Shown: one piece after another, positions 34,619 through 44,723 of the stretch | How positions within the stretch are numbered: position 1 is the first letter of the stretch | Layout: the number at the start of each line of letters is the position of its first letter | Origin: Gliomastix tumulicola | Lineage: Eukaryota; Ascomycota; Sordariomycetes; Hypocreales; Bionectriaceae | Assembly: GCA_001599755.1 (NCBI GenBank) | Contig: BCHX01000001.1 | Coordinates: 6,200,001 to 6,264,000 of the forward strand | Direction of reading: 5' to 3' | DNA: 64,000 nucleotides | Program-made: the position numbers and the translations under genes | Notes under the pieces: model-generated | Seen by the model: only the letters and a program-made list of their open reading frames with translations | What the model was told of the DNA's origin: nothing | The model's database searches: none

Positions 34619-35903
34619 TCACTCCTCCAACAGCTGGTACCATTCAGGAATATCCTTGATCAGGCTCACCATGTACTTCTCCAGCTTGACAGCACACTTA
34701 CTGTACACCGTCGACGGGTCATTGTACAGCTTGCAGTTCCTGAAGATCAGTCTGAGATCCTCCACCAGGTCCTTCGGAGTCGCGTAGAAATCGCTGTTGA
34801 ATCGGTCCTCCATAGTCGACAGGTCCATCGGCGACGTGATTACGTTATAATAGTCGGGGACCTCTTCTCTGTTCACCGGTTGAAGGAACGGCCACGCCTG
34901 CTTGTGATTCTGTATCTGGTACAGAAACCGACGTATCTCATTGAAATGAGGCCCATGACGGGGCTTCCGCGCCATCTCGTCCATCTCAGGAGACCACCCC
35001 GTCGCACTTATGACAGGGATAGACAGCGGATCGATGGGAGCGATCGACCCCTGCCTCCACTGCGGAGGAGGCGCATGCACGATGTGACTCTTGCACAGCG
35101 GCCGGATCTTGGCCTGTATCGTCTCCTTCTGCTTGAGCAGCATCCGGCCGACCTCGAGGTATCGGACCCGGGGCAACATATCGCACTGCATGAGCGTGCC
35201 GCCCTCGTAGTCCTTGATGTAGCCCATCCAGAGGGACTTCTCCAGCGTGATCGTCTTGGTGAACCCTTGCTTCTGGAAATACCCCGTCGCGTAGTTATCA
35301 GCGTACGTGAGGAAGTGCATCACGGGGGACGTGGCCTTGACGTAGTCCTTCAGATGGGCCATGATATGCGCGCCGTAGCCCTTGACCTGCTGGTCCGACG
35401 ACACGGCGCAGAAGACAATCTCGGCGAACCTGCGCGCGGTGAAGGGGCGGTACGCGATGCCGGCAACCACCTCGAGCGGTCGCTTCACTATGGCGATGGA
35501 CAGGTGGTTGCGGTCGTAGACCAGGCGCGCGATGTAGTCCTTGGGCATCTTGGGGAGCTGCTTCTGGAAGAGGCACTTGAGGCCCGTGAGGAGGATCATG
35601 TTCTCGGGCCGCCCGTCATTGTTGACGACGTGGAATTCGATGATGCCATTGCGCTCTTCCACCACTGCGGGCTGCGGGGGGGTGATTAGAGCAACACCCA
35701 GGGAGAGAGATAGCGGAGGTTTTGTGAACACACACTTTGTCTGGGAAGGGGATCCTCGAGATCGCAGCGGGAGGCTGCTGTGTGTGTGTGCCATCCTTGA
35801 CCGAATCGCGGCGGAGAATCTTGGATCTCTTGGCAGTAGAAGGAGAAGCGGGTTCCCTGGACGCCGAGCGCTTAGAGGCGACGACGTGCTCGGAGGCTTC
35901 CAT
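34619..35903 (-). CDS. gcn5: Histone acetyltransferase GCN5
   Basis: Catalytic subunit of SAGA/ADA, acetylating histone H3 tails at promoters. Exons 35903-35736 and 35671-34619 give 406 residues, the usual fungal length. The start at 35903 gives MEASEHVVASKRSASREP, a basic Ser-rich N-terminus; the first intron (64 nt, GTGTGT donor, CCGCAG acceptor) restores phase to PAVVEERNGIIEFHVV. The HAT domain contains RFAEIVFCAVSSDQQ (catalytic Glu), QVKGYGAHIMAHLKDYV (acetyl-CoA binding) and GYFQKQGF. The C-terminal bromodomain has WPFLQPVNREEVPDYY, ITSPMDLSTM and the acetyl-lysine-binding Asn in RNCKLYND. The intronic frame is also open, which can mislead gene callers into starting upstream at 35929. 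Confidence 0.97.
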
Positions 35904-36386
35904 TTCGAGTGCGACGTATATGGCCTCAAATTTGCCTAGTACGCAAAGGTGCTCGCCAGCCGATGCGAGCTGAAAATCGAGGTAGGTTCTCAGAGGCCTC
36001 GCAGGCAGGAGTGCAGCTAGCTAGCCGAAGCAACTCCGGTGCAGTCGTCAGCGGCTGGAAGGAGGATGTGTAAGACGGGTTGAGGTTGAGAATGGAGTCC
36101 TGAGTCACAGACGACCAGATGCGATCCACGGATGAACAATGGCCCGCCGCATGGACGAACAGACCATGCAATGCAAGTACTAATACCAAAGCTCTTTCCT
36201 GTTGGTTCTGTTGGACAAATTTATCCATGAAACATCAGACGCTAAATTATGAACAGGAGGTGCAACTGCGCAGAAAACCACCCCTGAAATGGTACAAAAA
36301 GCAGTCTCTGCCAATTATATACTAGTAAGTAAGTAAATGGCTGCTCTGATGTAGAACAAGCCAAGCCAAGCCGTGTCGTCAATTCA
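35904..36386. other. Promoter of GCN5
   Basis: 483 nt between the stop of the GT32-type gene and the start of GCN5, both on the minus strand. No recognisable element beyond ordinary sequence. Confidence 0.5.
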
Positions 36387-37592
36387 TTAGTCCTCCTCGT
36401 CGGCCGCTATCACGCCCTGGTCGAGGAGCTCCTTCGCCATCGGGTACGTCGCGCGGGCAAAGTTGCTCCGGCGGTCGAGCACGTACCGCGGCGTGATGCC
36501 GTTGCTCTTGAAGCCGTGCCGCGGCTTCTTGAAGTTGAAGGCGTGCAGCAGATACGTGCACGACCAGTCGCGCGCCCACGGGTGAGGGTGGGCGTCGTTC
36601 CATGTGTAGTCCTCGTCGTGCCGTCTGAGCGAGTCTTCGTCGTCGTTGTGATACTCCTCGGCATCGCCATCCTCTTCCTTTTCGTGCTCGTCAAATAGCC
36701 AGTCGTTGTCGTGGATCTTCCATCCCACGGGTGCAAAGGCGTCTTGCCCCATGACGAGGATCTCGCAGGGCTCCTCGCGGAGCATCTTCTCGCTCACCCG
36801 CGTCAGCGCCGAGTTGCTGTGCGTGACCCATCGCCCGTCGTACACGCGGTGCATGGTCTCAATCCAGTTCGATATCAGCCTGCCGCCCTTCTCCGACATG
36901 AACGTGCCGCTGTTCATCGCGCTGTCGCGCTGCCTGCCCACGACAGCAGGATACCCGGACTCAATCAACGGCTTGATGTCCCGCAGCGTGTGCACGTCCA
37001 GGTCAATGTATATCCCGCCAAAGTCGTGCACGGCCTGCACGCGCACAAAGTCCGACTTGTGCTCCATGGTCTCGATGGCCACGCCGTTGCGCGCCCGCGT
37101 CGGCACCGCGATCTCGTTGACCGTGAGCCCCGGTATTGCGAAGAACAGCCTGCTCCATTTGCCCGTCTCCCCTGCCTTCGCCCTCCGCACGGGCGCGCTG
37201 TCGGGCCCCGTGTTGGTGTGCAGGTATATGACGTCCGGTCGGAGGCGCCACCAGAGCGCGAAGATGGACAGGTAGTGGCTGAACTGGATCGGGTAGTCGC
37301 TCGTGTCCGGGTCCTTGAGGACGAAGACGAGGTTGACGATGTTGGGGATCCGGGGTGGCGCGCCGGGGCTATTGTTCGCGGGGCACGTTTTGGCGAGGGC
37401 CGCCGTCGCGTCGTCGAAGTTGCAGGCCGAGATGGGCGTCTCGCGGAGGATGAAGGCGCGAAAGTGGTAGGGCAGGTGCGGGAAGAAGAAGTAGAGGCTG
37501 AAGACAAGGAGAGACGCCAGCACGGCGGCGGTCACGAGGAGGAGGACGACGCGGTGAGGGCTCCCCGACCTTGACCTCGGAGGCCAGAACAT
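36387..37592 (-). CDS. GT32-type glycosyltransferase, Golgi type II membrane protein
   Basis: A 401-residue intronless enzyme. One N-terminal membrane anchor (VVLLLVTAAVLASLLVFSLY) after a short basic cytosolic tail marks a type II Golgi protein. The catalytic domain has IPNIVNLVFVLKDP, then FGGIYIDLDVHTLRDIKPL with the DxD metal/sugar-nucleotide motif (DLD), followed by a long acidic Asp/Glu insert, EEDGDAEEYHNDDEDS. This fits the OCH1/SUR1-like GT32 group that adds mannose or a related sugar to glycans or sphingolipids. Donor and acceptor are not known. The start ATG at 37592 is the only one before the membrane segment. Confidence 0.88.
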   Translation of the reverse strand: MFWPPRSRSGSPHRVVLLLVTAAVLASLLVFSLYFFFPHLPYHFRAFILRETPISACNFDDATAALAKTCPANNSPGAPPRIPNIVNLVFVLKDPDTSDYPIQFSHYLSIFALWWRLRPDVIYLHTNTGPDSAPVRRAKAGETGKWSRLFFAIPGLTVNEIAVPTRARNGVAIETMEHKSDFVRVQAVHDFGGIYIDLDVHTLRDIKPLIESGYPAVVGRQRDSAMNSGTFMSEKGGRLISNWIETMHRVYDGRWVTHSNSALTRVSEKMLREEPCEILVMGQDAFAPVGWKIHDNDWLFDEHEKEEDGDAEEYHNDDEDSLRRHDEDYTWNDAHPHPWARDWSCTYLLHAFNFKKPRHGFKSNGITPRYVLDRRSNFARATYPMAKELLDQGVIAADEED

Positions 37593-39233
37593 GCTGTTAG
37601 AGTGGAACTGGAACGGCGAGGGGTGGTCGGAGGGCAGTTGTGCATCAGGGACAAATGTTTACTTATTCAAGGGCAGGAAAGTACAGAGAGTCAAAAGAGA
37701 GAGAGACAGGCTCGAATAAAACACTACCTCGCGGGCAGAAAAGCAAGGGCAGAAAAGCAAGGGCAGAAAAGCACAGGCAAGACACACAGCCCAACCCGCA
37801 AGGCGAACAGTGTCTCACCCCTTAAAAGAGTAATCTCGCATGCGCATCTGCTCTGCTCTTCTGCTCCTGTACCCGCCACCCCCTTCCTTGACACGTGCGG
37901 CTCGTTGGGCAACATTGCCTCAACGGGGTGGTCGTGGCGCCGTTAGGGAGTACCTCAGAATAAGATTACAGCGCTTCTGATTCGTCGCTGTACAGAATGT
38001 GTACGACGTGTAGAGAGCACTTACAGTGGCAGTGGACGCTGTGGAAGGGGACGGGTACAGTAACCCTGGCAAGGAATGAGAGCTATGATGTCGTCGGCCA
38101 CGTACAACTGAGGACCTCAGACCTAATTAAAGCAATGTGCTACATCTGTAAAGAGTCAAGGCGTGCGCTAGTTAGCAGCCCGAGCCGATATTTGGGGCCT
38201 AGATGAGTAGATGTGCCTGGACTGGTGACAGTTAGTGCTGAAGTCAAAAGCCATGATGACGACCCCTGCTGGACTCGTGTTGATTAGTATCCGCCAATAA
38301 TGTCTCAGCGTGCGTATCCCCTCTGTAGAATGGCCTTGGGATGGCTTCCCATTGAATGAATAAGTGTGAGGGGGGGGCGAGCCTTGCAGAAAGAGGCAAT
38401 GTAGTGCGCTGTGAGACTGCTTACCTAAGTCCCAAGTTCCCAACAGGGCGGCTGTCCTACCCCAGCCAAAAGCCAAGAGCGAAGCGTCGATGCAACTTGG
38501 GCGGGAAAAAATGGTCCGCAGTCTGGGCACGCCTGCACGGCACGGCACTGAAGAATGACAGGGGTTCGCTCGAGTCCGCTTCAGGAATCAGGGCGATCGC
38601 TGTGCCCGCAATCTGCACTGGCGCAGCACGTGCACGGCCTGCAGGGCTCTCGTGGACTGAGAGGCTAGAGCCGTTGCGCGTTCCATCGTTAGTGCCCTCA
38701 CTGACGAGTCTCAACGAGGGGAAAAGGGGATTGTGACACGGGGGGCAGAGTCAGACACGAGAACTCCTGGGAATGAAGTCCGAAGTCCTGGGCATCGAGC
38801 CCGAGAAACGAAGCAGTGACGCTATTACCAGCACCCCCTGGAGAGTGAGTGAGTCCGCACCAGCCAGTACGAGACTTTTGGCAAACTCTCAGAGTGATCC
38901 CGCCGTAAGTACGCTCACTGTGAGGAGTCGAAGAGGCTCTTGTTGGTTATTACCGAATACAGGCGGGATTACGTAGTCCCTTCGATGCTCTCATCCCCCG
39001 GAACGCCCAGACTTCCAGTGCGGACACATTTCTTGGGGAACATCCAGATTCAGGCTGTATGGCCGTTATGGCCGCCGAACTCGGCGTGATGCAGCTGAGG
39101 GGAAGCATCACAGTCACCGAATGTTTGTGCGCTCGTCGGTACAGCCGGCCTGGCCAATCGGCGACATAATGGAAAGGACTCATTCTGCAGGTTCTCATTC
39201 GGAACGGACTCAAGAGAAGAGGTAAAATCTACG
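37593..39233. other. 1.6 kb intergenic, divergent
   Basis: Between the GT32-type and GH36 genes. Holds the small tandem repeat at 37733-37772 and a CACGTG E-box-like site near 38628. No gene is supported. Confidence 0.5.
37733..37772. repeat. Three-copy 14-bp tandem repeat
   Basis: Unit GGGCAGAAAAGCAA, two full copies plus 12 nt of a third. It lies about 140 nt upstream of the GT32-type gene start, in the presumed 5' UTR or promoter. Confidence 0.9.
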
Positions 39234-41375
39234 ATGATGGCCGGGCCACTCGATATCCTGTCCGAGCATGAGTTTGGCGACATCACGGCGCGGTATGTCA
39301 CCGACGAGTCCGGCCGCGTCGGTCTCTGGCTCTACCCAACAAGTCTAGCTGGCCAATTGGCAAACCGAAGAGCGACGGTTGCCGACGAGAGCTGGGTGCG
39401 CAACAAGGCCAAGGCCAAGCCCGCCATCGTTGTTGAGCCGCTTGTCCATGTCAAGCTTGTCGGTGACGATCAGCCGGGTCAGTTCGGTCCCGGACGGACG
39501 CTGCTCTGGGCCACGTCCAACGACCGTTTCTCGCTCGTCGGTCAGCATCGCGAGGATGATACTGTGATCACCAAGCTCGGCGACTCCGCCGGCTTGTCTC
39601 TCGAGCACCGACTGAGCTCTGGTCCTGACAATCTCACGCTTCGCAGCGAGACGAGATTCATCAACAACTCGTCCTCCGCCGTACGCCTCGAGCTGCTCAC
39701 ATCATTCGCACTCAGCGGCATCACGCCCTTCGCCGTCGACGACGGGCCCGAGCGTCTCCAGGTCCACCACTTCCGCGCCGTCTGGTCCGCCGAGGGCCGC
39801 CTCGTGACCGACTCCGTCGAGCACCTGCACCTCGAGCGCGTCTACGCCGGCGGCATCAAGCTCTCGGAGCGCTTCGGGCAGGTCGGCTCGATGCCCGTCC
39901 GCGGCTGGTTCCCGACGGCCCTCGTCGAGGACACGGAGGCGAACGTCGTCTGGGGCGCGCGCGTCGCCTGCCCGACGAGCTGGCAGCTCGAGATCGCGCG
40001 CCGCTACGACGACGTGACCCTCGCGGGCGGGTACGCAGACCGCGAGTTCGGGCACTGGGTGAAGGAGGTGCAGCCGGGGGAGGTCTTTGCTGCTGCCCCA
40101 GCCTGGTTGACCTGCGTCTCGGGTACGGTAGACGAGGCCTGCGACCGCCTCGTCAGCGTGGATATCCCCCGCGTCCAATCCCAGCCGTCCATCGAGCACG
40201 ATCTGCCAATCGGGTACAATGATTGGTGCACGAGCTGGGGAGCGCCGCGCGAGGAGCAGATCCTCGAGGTCGCGGATCGTCTCGTTACCCTTGGAGTGCG
40301 TTATCTCGTCATCGATGCTGGCTGGTACATGCCTGACGATCCCAGCGCGCACTGGGCCACGACCATGGGCGACTGGACGGCGAATCCCGTGCGTTTTCCC
40401 GGTGGTCTTGCAGCGACTGCCGCGGCTATTCGTGCAAAGGGTCTCGTACCGGGTCTGTGGATAGAGCCGGAGCACGTTGCAAGGGACTCGGCCGCGTTCC
40501 AGCAGATCGAGCACCTCCTGAAGCGAGATGGGCAGACGCTCACGCTGGAGCTGCGCCGCGCGTGGGACCTGCATGATCCCTGGGTCGTCGAGTACATCAA
40601 CGAGAAGGTCATCCGCATGCTCGCCGACGCGGGCTTTGGCTACCTCAAGATCGACTACAGCGAGACCCTCGGCATCGGTGTCGATCACCCGGATAGTCTC
40701 GGGGAGGGACTCCGTCGCCACGGCGAAGGGACGCATGCTCTCTTCGACCGCATCCGCTCGTCCTTGCCGGACCTAGTGACAGAGCTTGTCTCGGCGGGAG
40801 GCTGCCGGATGGAGCCGTCGCTGCTGCAGCGAACCTCCATGGCGAGTTCGACGGACTCCCACGAGAACGTCGAGATTCCTATTGTCTCGGCAGCACTGCA
40901 CCGTCTGATTCTGCCGCGGCAGTCGCTCATATGGGCTGTGCTGAACACCGACGACTCGCTGCAGCGTCTGGGCTACACCCTCGCCGCGACGTTTCTCGGG
41001 CGTATGTGCTTGTCGGGAGATGTCGTGGGTCTGAGCGAGGAGCAGTTTGCGTTTGTGAAGACGGCGACGGAGCTCTACCGGCGCTGCGCTCCCGTGATTC
41101 GAGATGGAGTGAGTCGGATAACGAGCAAGACGGGTGAGAGCTGGCGCCATCCTCGTGGGTGGCAGGGCGTCGTTCGTTCAACGGCTACACAGGCGATGGT
41201 CGTGCTGCACAGCTTTCGAGAGTCTTCTGGGAGTGTGACAGTACCCTTGCCCAGTGGCGGGTGGAAGATTGTCGGTCAACTGACACAAGTACCTGTGTCT
41301 GTCAGGGGAGCAACTCTTGAGGGCTCTTTCGAGCATGACTTTGACGCACAAGTGATTCTCCTCGAGAAGGCTTAG
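39234..41375 (+). CDS. GH36 family alpha-galactosidase
   Basis: Hydrolyses terminal alpha-1,6-galactosides such as melibiose and raffinose. It has 713 residues in one exon with no signal peptide, so it is probably cytosolic and dependent on sugar import. Order: beta-supersandwich N-domain (EHRLSSGPDNLTLRSE), linker, then the TIM barrel with YNDWCTSWG, YLVIDAGWYM, GDWTANPVRFP, VPGLWIEPEHVA, WDLHDPWVVEYIN, the nucleophile segment FGYLKIDYSE, VSAGGCRMEP, SSTDSHENVEIPI and PRQSLIWAVL. The usual SSGGGRFD acid/base segment reads SAGGCRMEP, as in the branch of bacterial GH36 enzymes that carries SDAHE just after. Two ATGs lie at 39234 and 39237. The lack of introns, the lack of a secretion signal and the bacterial-like motifs suggest ancient bacterial origin. 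Confidence 0.92.
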   Translation: MMAGPLDILSEHEFGDITARYVTDESGRVGLWLYPTSLAGQLANRRATVADESWVRNKAKAKPAIVVEPLVHVKLVGDDQPGQFGPGRTLLWATSNDRFSLVGQHREDDTVITKLGDSAGLSLEHRLSSGPDNLTLRSETRFINNSSSAVRLELLTSFALSGITPFAVDDGPERLQVHHFRAVWSAEGRLVTDSVEHLHLERVYAGGIKLSERFGQVGSMPVRGWFPTALVEDTEANVVWGARVACPTSWQLEIARRYDDVTLAGGYADREFGHWVKEVQPGEVFAAAPAWLTCVSGTVDEACDRLVSVDIPRVQSQPSIEHDLPIGYNDWCTSWGAPREEQILEVADRLVTLGVRYLVIDAGWYMPDDPSAHWATTMGDWTANPVRFPGGLAATAAAIRAKGLVPGLWIEPEHVARDSAAFQQIEHLLKRDGQTLTLELRRAWDLHDPWVVEYINEKVIRMLADAGFGYLKIDYSETLGIGVDHPDSLGEGLRRHGEGTHALFDRIRSSLPDLVTELVSAGGCRMEPSLLQRTSMASSTDSHENVEIPIVSAALHRLILPRQSLIWAVLNTDDSLQRLGYTLAATFLGRMCLSGDVVGLSEEQFAFVKTATELYRRCAPVIRDGVSRITSKTGESWRHPRGWQGVVRSTATQAMVVLHSFRESSGSVTVPLPSGGWKIVGQLTQVPVSVRGATLEGSFEHDFDAQVILLEKA

Positions 41376-41772
41376 CATTGTCCTTCCCAACACACGTCGT
41401 GATTGGTGTTGGCCATGTACTTTTACCACACTAATCTCCCCTCAATAGTCAAGTCTTGACTTGCCCAAGGGTAAAACGAGTACTGATGCGAGATCGTCAC
41501 TGAGTGTCCATGGAGAACTTGAAATTGATCACGAGAACACTACGACAGATGACAGGCGTACTTACTTCATTTGCTTCTTGACCAGGCAACGTTCTTCAAG
41601 AACCACATGAATTCATCACCTTCCGTCGGCACAAACATTTGCCAAACACCCATCCCTCAATTGCCATCCCGTGCTACAACTTCAGAGCACCAACAAGCAG
41701 CAGCCCATACCCACGACACCCAACACATCTCTCCCTCCTCATCCATCCAAACACTCCCTTCCTCCCTCTCCT
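41376..41772. other. Intergenic, convergent 3' ends
   Basis: 397 nt between GH36 and the acidic protein gene. The right half is C/T-rich. No feature is recognised. Confidence 0.5.
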
Positions 41773-42930
41773 TCATCGCCGTCTCTTCTGCGACTCCAAC
41801 TCCCTCTGCTTGCCCTCCGCCGTCTCCAACCCCTCCCAAAGCTCCGCATCCCTCTCCCTCTTCGGATTAGAGCACAGCGGTGCATTGGTCAAGCAAAGCG
41901 GCGGCATAGTCGCAGGATCAGGCTCCTTCCGCCGCATGATATCCCACAGATCCGTCGCCAGCTCCGGGTCGCGCCTCCGCAGCAGCCTCTCCCGCGCCGA
42001 GACCTTCATCGCGTCGCGCAGCTCGCGGAGCACGCCCCCGTCCGACTTGATGCTGCCCCAGCTGAGAATCCCGTGAACGTACTCGTCGCCGTGCGTCCAG
42101 GGTCTCTTGATCGGTTCTCCGTCCTCGGGCTTGATGTATCCCGGCCGGCAGAGCAGCGGGTCGCGGATCTCGCGGAGGAGGTTGTAGACCGCGTAGCGGC
42201 GCCACTCCCAGTCGCGCTCGTCCTCCTCGGTGCAGCGCTCGCTGTGCAGGCGGAACATGCTGGTGATGTCGTCTTCGAGCTCGGGCGGCATGGGCCGTCG
42301 GATGCGCGCGCGGTGGGAGATGAACCACCACATGAACTTGCGCGCCAGGGCCTGCACATCCACGCAGCTGTGTTCCTCCTTTTCGGTGCAGTGCTCGAGG
42401 CAGGTTGCCACGCGGATTGTATCCGCGAACCAGTTGAGCGTGCGCTTGTCGAGCGTCTCCTTGTCCTCCGGCGCGGGACCAGCCTCCTCCAGGATCACGA
42501 CGCAGTAGAGCCCCGTCTCGGCGCTGAGATCTGTCTGGCGCGTGATCCGGCGGTAGTACCTCAAGAGGACGTTGGTGAAGGCGCAGACGAGGTCGTAGAA
42601 GAACATGTCCTCTGCCATGGACCAGGCGTCGAGGCCGTTGGCCAGGGTCTCGGTGACGTTCTCGGGCTCCCATCTCATGAGCTCGACAAAGGCCGGCGTG
42701 CCGGTTACCTTGATCATGGGACCGTCGCTTTCTTCGGATCTTGCATCATCATCTTCTTCTTTTTCTTCTTCTTCTTCTTCTTCTTCTTCTTCTTCGTCTT
42801 CTTCTTCTCCGGCTTCGCTCTGTGGCGGCGATGGAGATGGCGGTGTCGGTGCTGTCGGCGTTGAGTCTTGGACTGCGAGGGACTCGATGATGCGATCTAT
42901 GTGCTCGCGGAGAGCCTGAAAGAAGTCCAT
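41773..42930 (-). CDS. Acidic protein of unknown function
   Basis: 385 residues, intronless, starting at the ATG at 42930 (MDFFQALREHIDRIIESL). Residues 40-65 are a nearly pure Glu/Asp run encoded by a GAA microsatellite. The rest is a compact-looking helical region: MIKVTGTPAFVELMRWEPEN, YDLVCAFTNVLLRYYRR, LNWFADTIRVATCLEHC, ARKFMWWFISHRARIRRPMP, YVHGILSWGSIKSDGG and LATDLWDIMRRKEPDP. I do not recognise the family, and no catalytic motif or membrane segment is seen. Consistent codon periodicity and an uninterrupted frame with a globular composition argue that it is real. Confidence 0.7.
   Translation of the reverse strand: MDFFQALREHIDRIIESLAVQDSTPTAPTPPSPSPPQSEAGEEEDEEEEEEEEEEEKEEDDDARSEESDGPMIKVTGTPAFVELMRWEPENVTETLANGLDAWSMAEDMFFYDLVCAFTNVLLRYYRRITRQTDLSAETGLYCVVILEEAGPAPEDKETLDKRTLNWFADTIRVATCLEHCTEKEEHSCVDVQALARKFMWWFISHRARIRRPMPPELEDDITSMFRLHSERCTEEDERDWEWRRYAVYNLLREIRDPLLCRPGYIKPEDGEPIKRPWTHGDEYVHGILSWGSIKSDGGVLRELRDAMKVSARERLLRRRDPELATDLWDIMRRKEPDPATMPPLCLTNAPLCSNPKRERDAELWEGLETAEGKQRELESQKRRR
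42751..42808. repeat. CTT/GAA microsatellite (poly-Glu in frame)
   Basis: About 18 CTT-type units with a few CGT/CTC interruptions, encoding the poly-acidic run of the gene at 41773-42930 on the minus strand. Confidence 0.9.
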
Positions 42931-43321
42931 GGTCGCTCGGGAGCGTCTGAGTATCTGTCGGAGACTTGAGTATGCGAACGATGTCGGGTCATGAACTTTC
43001 TAGCGGGCATCGTTCTAGGATGAAAAAAGGTGTGTTCCTCTTCTGTTTGTGTAGGCAAGCGACTGCAGAGGTGAAGGTGGGAAGTTCACGCCTGAGCTTG
43101 GAATCTTCTAGCCCTATCATATGAGAACGATAAGACATGTTGATAAACAGCTTAAAATATTCACACAGGCATTAATCAGGAGGGCAGGTGGGAAGTGAAC
43201 ACAAAGTGAGCGGGGAGTGACTGGGAGGAACTAGTCACGAGTTGAGAATCAGAGTCACCGACAGACATATTTGGCTCCCCACACAAACTCGTGCAAATCA
43301 CCTCTGTTCTTCTACTCGCTT
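42931..43321. other. Promoter of the acidic-protein gene
   Basis: 391 nt holding the upstream region of the acidic-protein gene and the 3' flank of the methyltransferase gene. Nothing else is seen. Confidence 0.5.
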
Positions 43322-44248
43322 CTAAATCTTCACCGGAGCAGACACGCCTTGCTTTCTACCCCGAGCCAAGAACAGCTGGTGCTCGCCCCCAAACTCAGCC
43401 GGCAACTTCGACCGCTCGGCAAACCACCTCCATCCCCAGTCCTCCAGTCCTGCTCCCTCGAATCCAGTCTTCACTTCCCCCTCTGTAAATCCATGCTTGG
43501 AGACGGTGTGTGTTACGGGGCTATCGGCAGGTGGCTTGGGTGCCTCGCATCCGCTCTCCGCGTGCGAGACCCAGTCCACGATGACCAGCACGCCGCCCTC
43601 CGCAAGACGCTCCGAGAGTTTGCGTAGCATGAGATCCGGGTCGGCGACGTGGTGGAGGGCCATGGACATGACGATGAGGTCAAAGGTCTCGAAGCCCTCC
43701 GGTACGTCGTCGTTGTCGAGGAGGTTTCCTGTGATGGCATGCATCTTGGCCTCGGGGTGGTCGGCTTCGCTCGCGAGCTTGTTGTACTGGTTTACCATGT
43801 TCTGGGAGATATCCATGCCGCGGATCGTCGATACGAAGGGGATGAGTGCCTGCTCCTTTCCGTCAGTATGGTCCGTCGTATGACTTCGATCGAGAAAATT
43901 GATGGGGCGTACCCTTGAGACGACGCCGTTCCCGCAGGCATAGTCCAGCATGCGTATTTCTCCGCCATCCTTCTTTGTCATACCGAACCACTCGAATTGC
44001 GTCTGGAGTTCGTTGGATATCTGGTCGCACAGCGCCTTGATCCAGGGCGTGTCGAAGATGGAACCAGCGACATTGCTACGCCCAGTACATTAGTAACGGC
44101 CGGCTTTCAGCGGGATCGCAAGGCCACGGTTCACTTACTCGAAATGTACCTCGTTCTTCCGGGCTAGATCGTCATGGCTATTGTCATGTCCCTGGCCGTG
44201 ATGCCCATGGCCGTGATGGTGGTGGTGGTGGTGGTGGTGGTGGTTCAT
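43322..44248 (-). CDS. SAM-dependent methyltransferase with N-terminal His10 run
   Basis: Class I methyltransferase of 266 residues. Exons 44248-44139, 44075-43913 and 43849-43322. The protein opens MN, then ten consecutive His, then GHGHHGQGHDNSHDD. After SIFDTPWIKALCDQIS the fold begins: RMLDYACGNGVVSR (SAM motif I, DxxCGxG), IRGMDISQNMVNQYN (motif post-I with acidic residue), FDLIVMSMALHHVADP (motif II) and GGVLVIVDW. Intron 2 is 63 nt and also open in frame; removing it joins VVSR to ALIPFVSTIRGMDIS, which restores normal spacing between motifs. The substrate is unknown; similar fungal proteins are annotated as S-adenosylmethionine methyltransferase type 11/12. The His run may bind metal. 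Confidence 0.87.
44213..44242. repeat. GTG/CAC microsatellite (poly-His in frame)
   Basis: Ten codons, nine CAC and one CAT on the minus strand, encoding the His10 run of the methyltransferase. Confidence 0.9.
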
Positions 44249-44723
44249 GGTGGCGTTTGCTCGGCTTGTCCTCGGAGTGACACTCTACTCCAATCCGAAC
44301 ATCTCGACCTACAGAGCACCAAGAGTCACTACTTAAATATTGCTTTGACCACATAATCGCAAAGGTACGTGGTCCAAGGGCCAAGCACTCACCATTGGTA
44401 AAGTAACCGGAAAGTCTCCGGTCGACGCCTGGAGTCGAGACCCCCTTTTTCAGCCGCAACGCCCAGATACAGACGCAGTGCGCACGGCAAACAGCCCTCG
44501 GGCACCAGTACTTGCCCGAGAAAATCTCCAACGCGTCTGCCTGCTGCGTCTCAGTGGGCACCGACGGTCACAAATCAGGTTTCACGACCTCTCACAGTTC
44601 CGAAATGTCGCCGGTGGTATCACATTCAGTCACGTTGGGAACTCACCGCCCAGTGGCCAGATTTGGCAGATAATGTGGATTTCATTCTATTGATAGGACC
44701 AAGGAACCCTCCCCAATAGTTAT
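44249..44723. other. Intergenic region
   Basis: Promoter of the methyltransferase gene and 3' flank of the M14 peptidase gene. No feature is recognised. Confidence 0.5.

Noticed and set aside
35672..35929. GCN5 start at 35929 reading through the first intron
   Set aside because: The sequence LLLLLPRDPRFSAAIRSR is not GCN5-like; the spliced form from 35903 gives a normal N-terminus.
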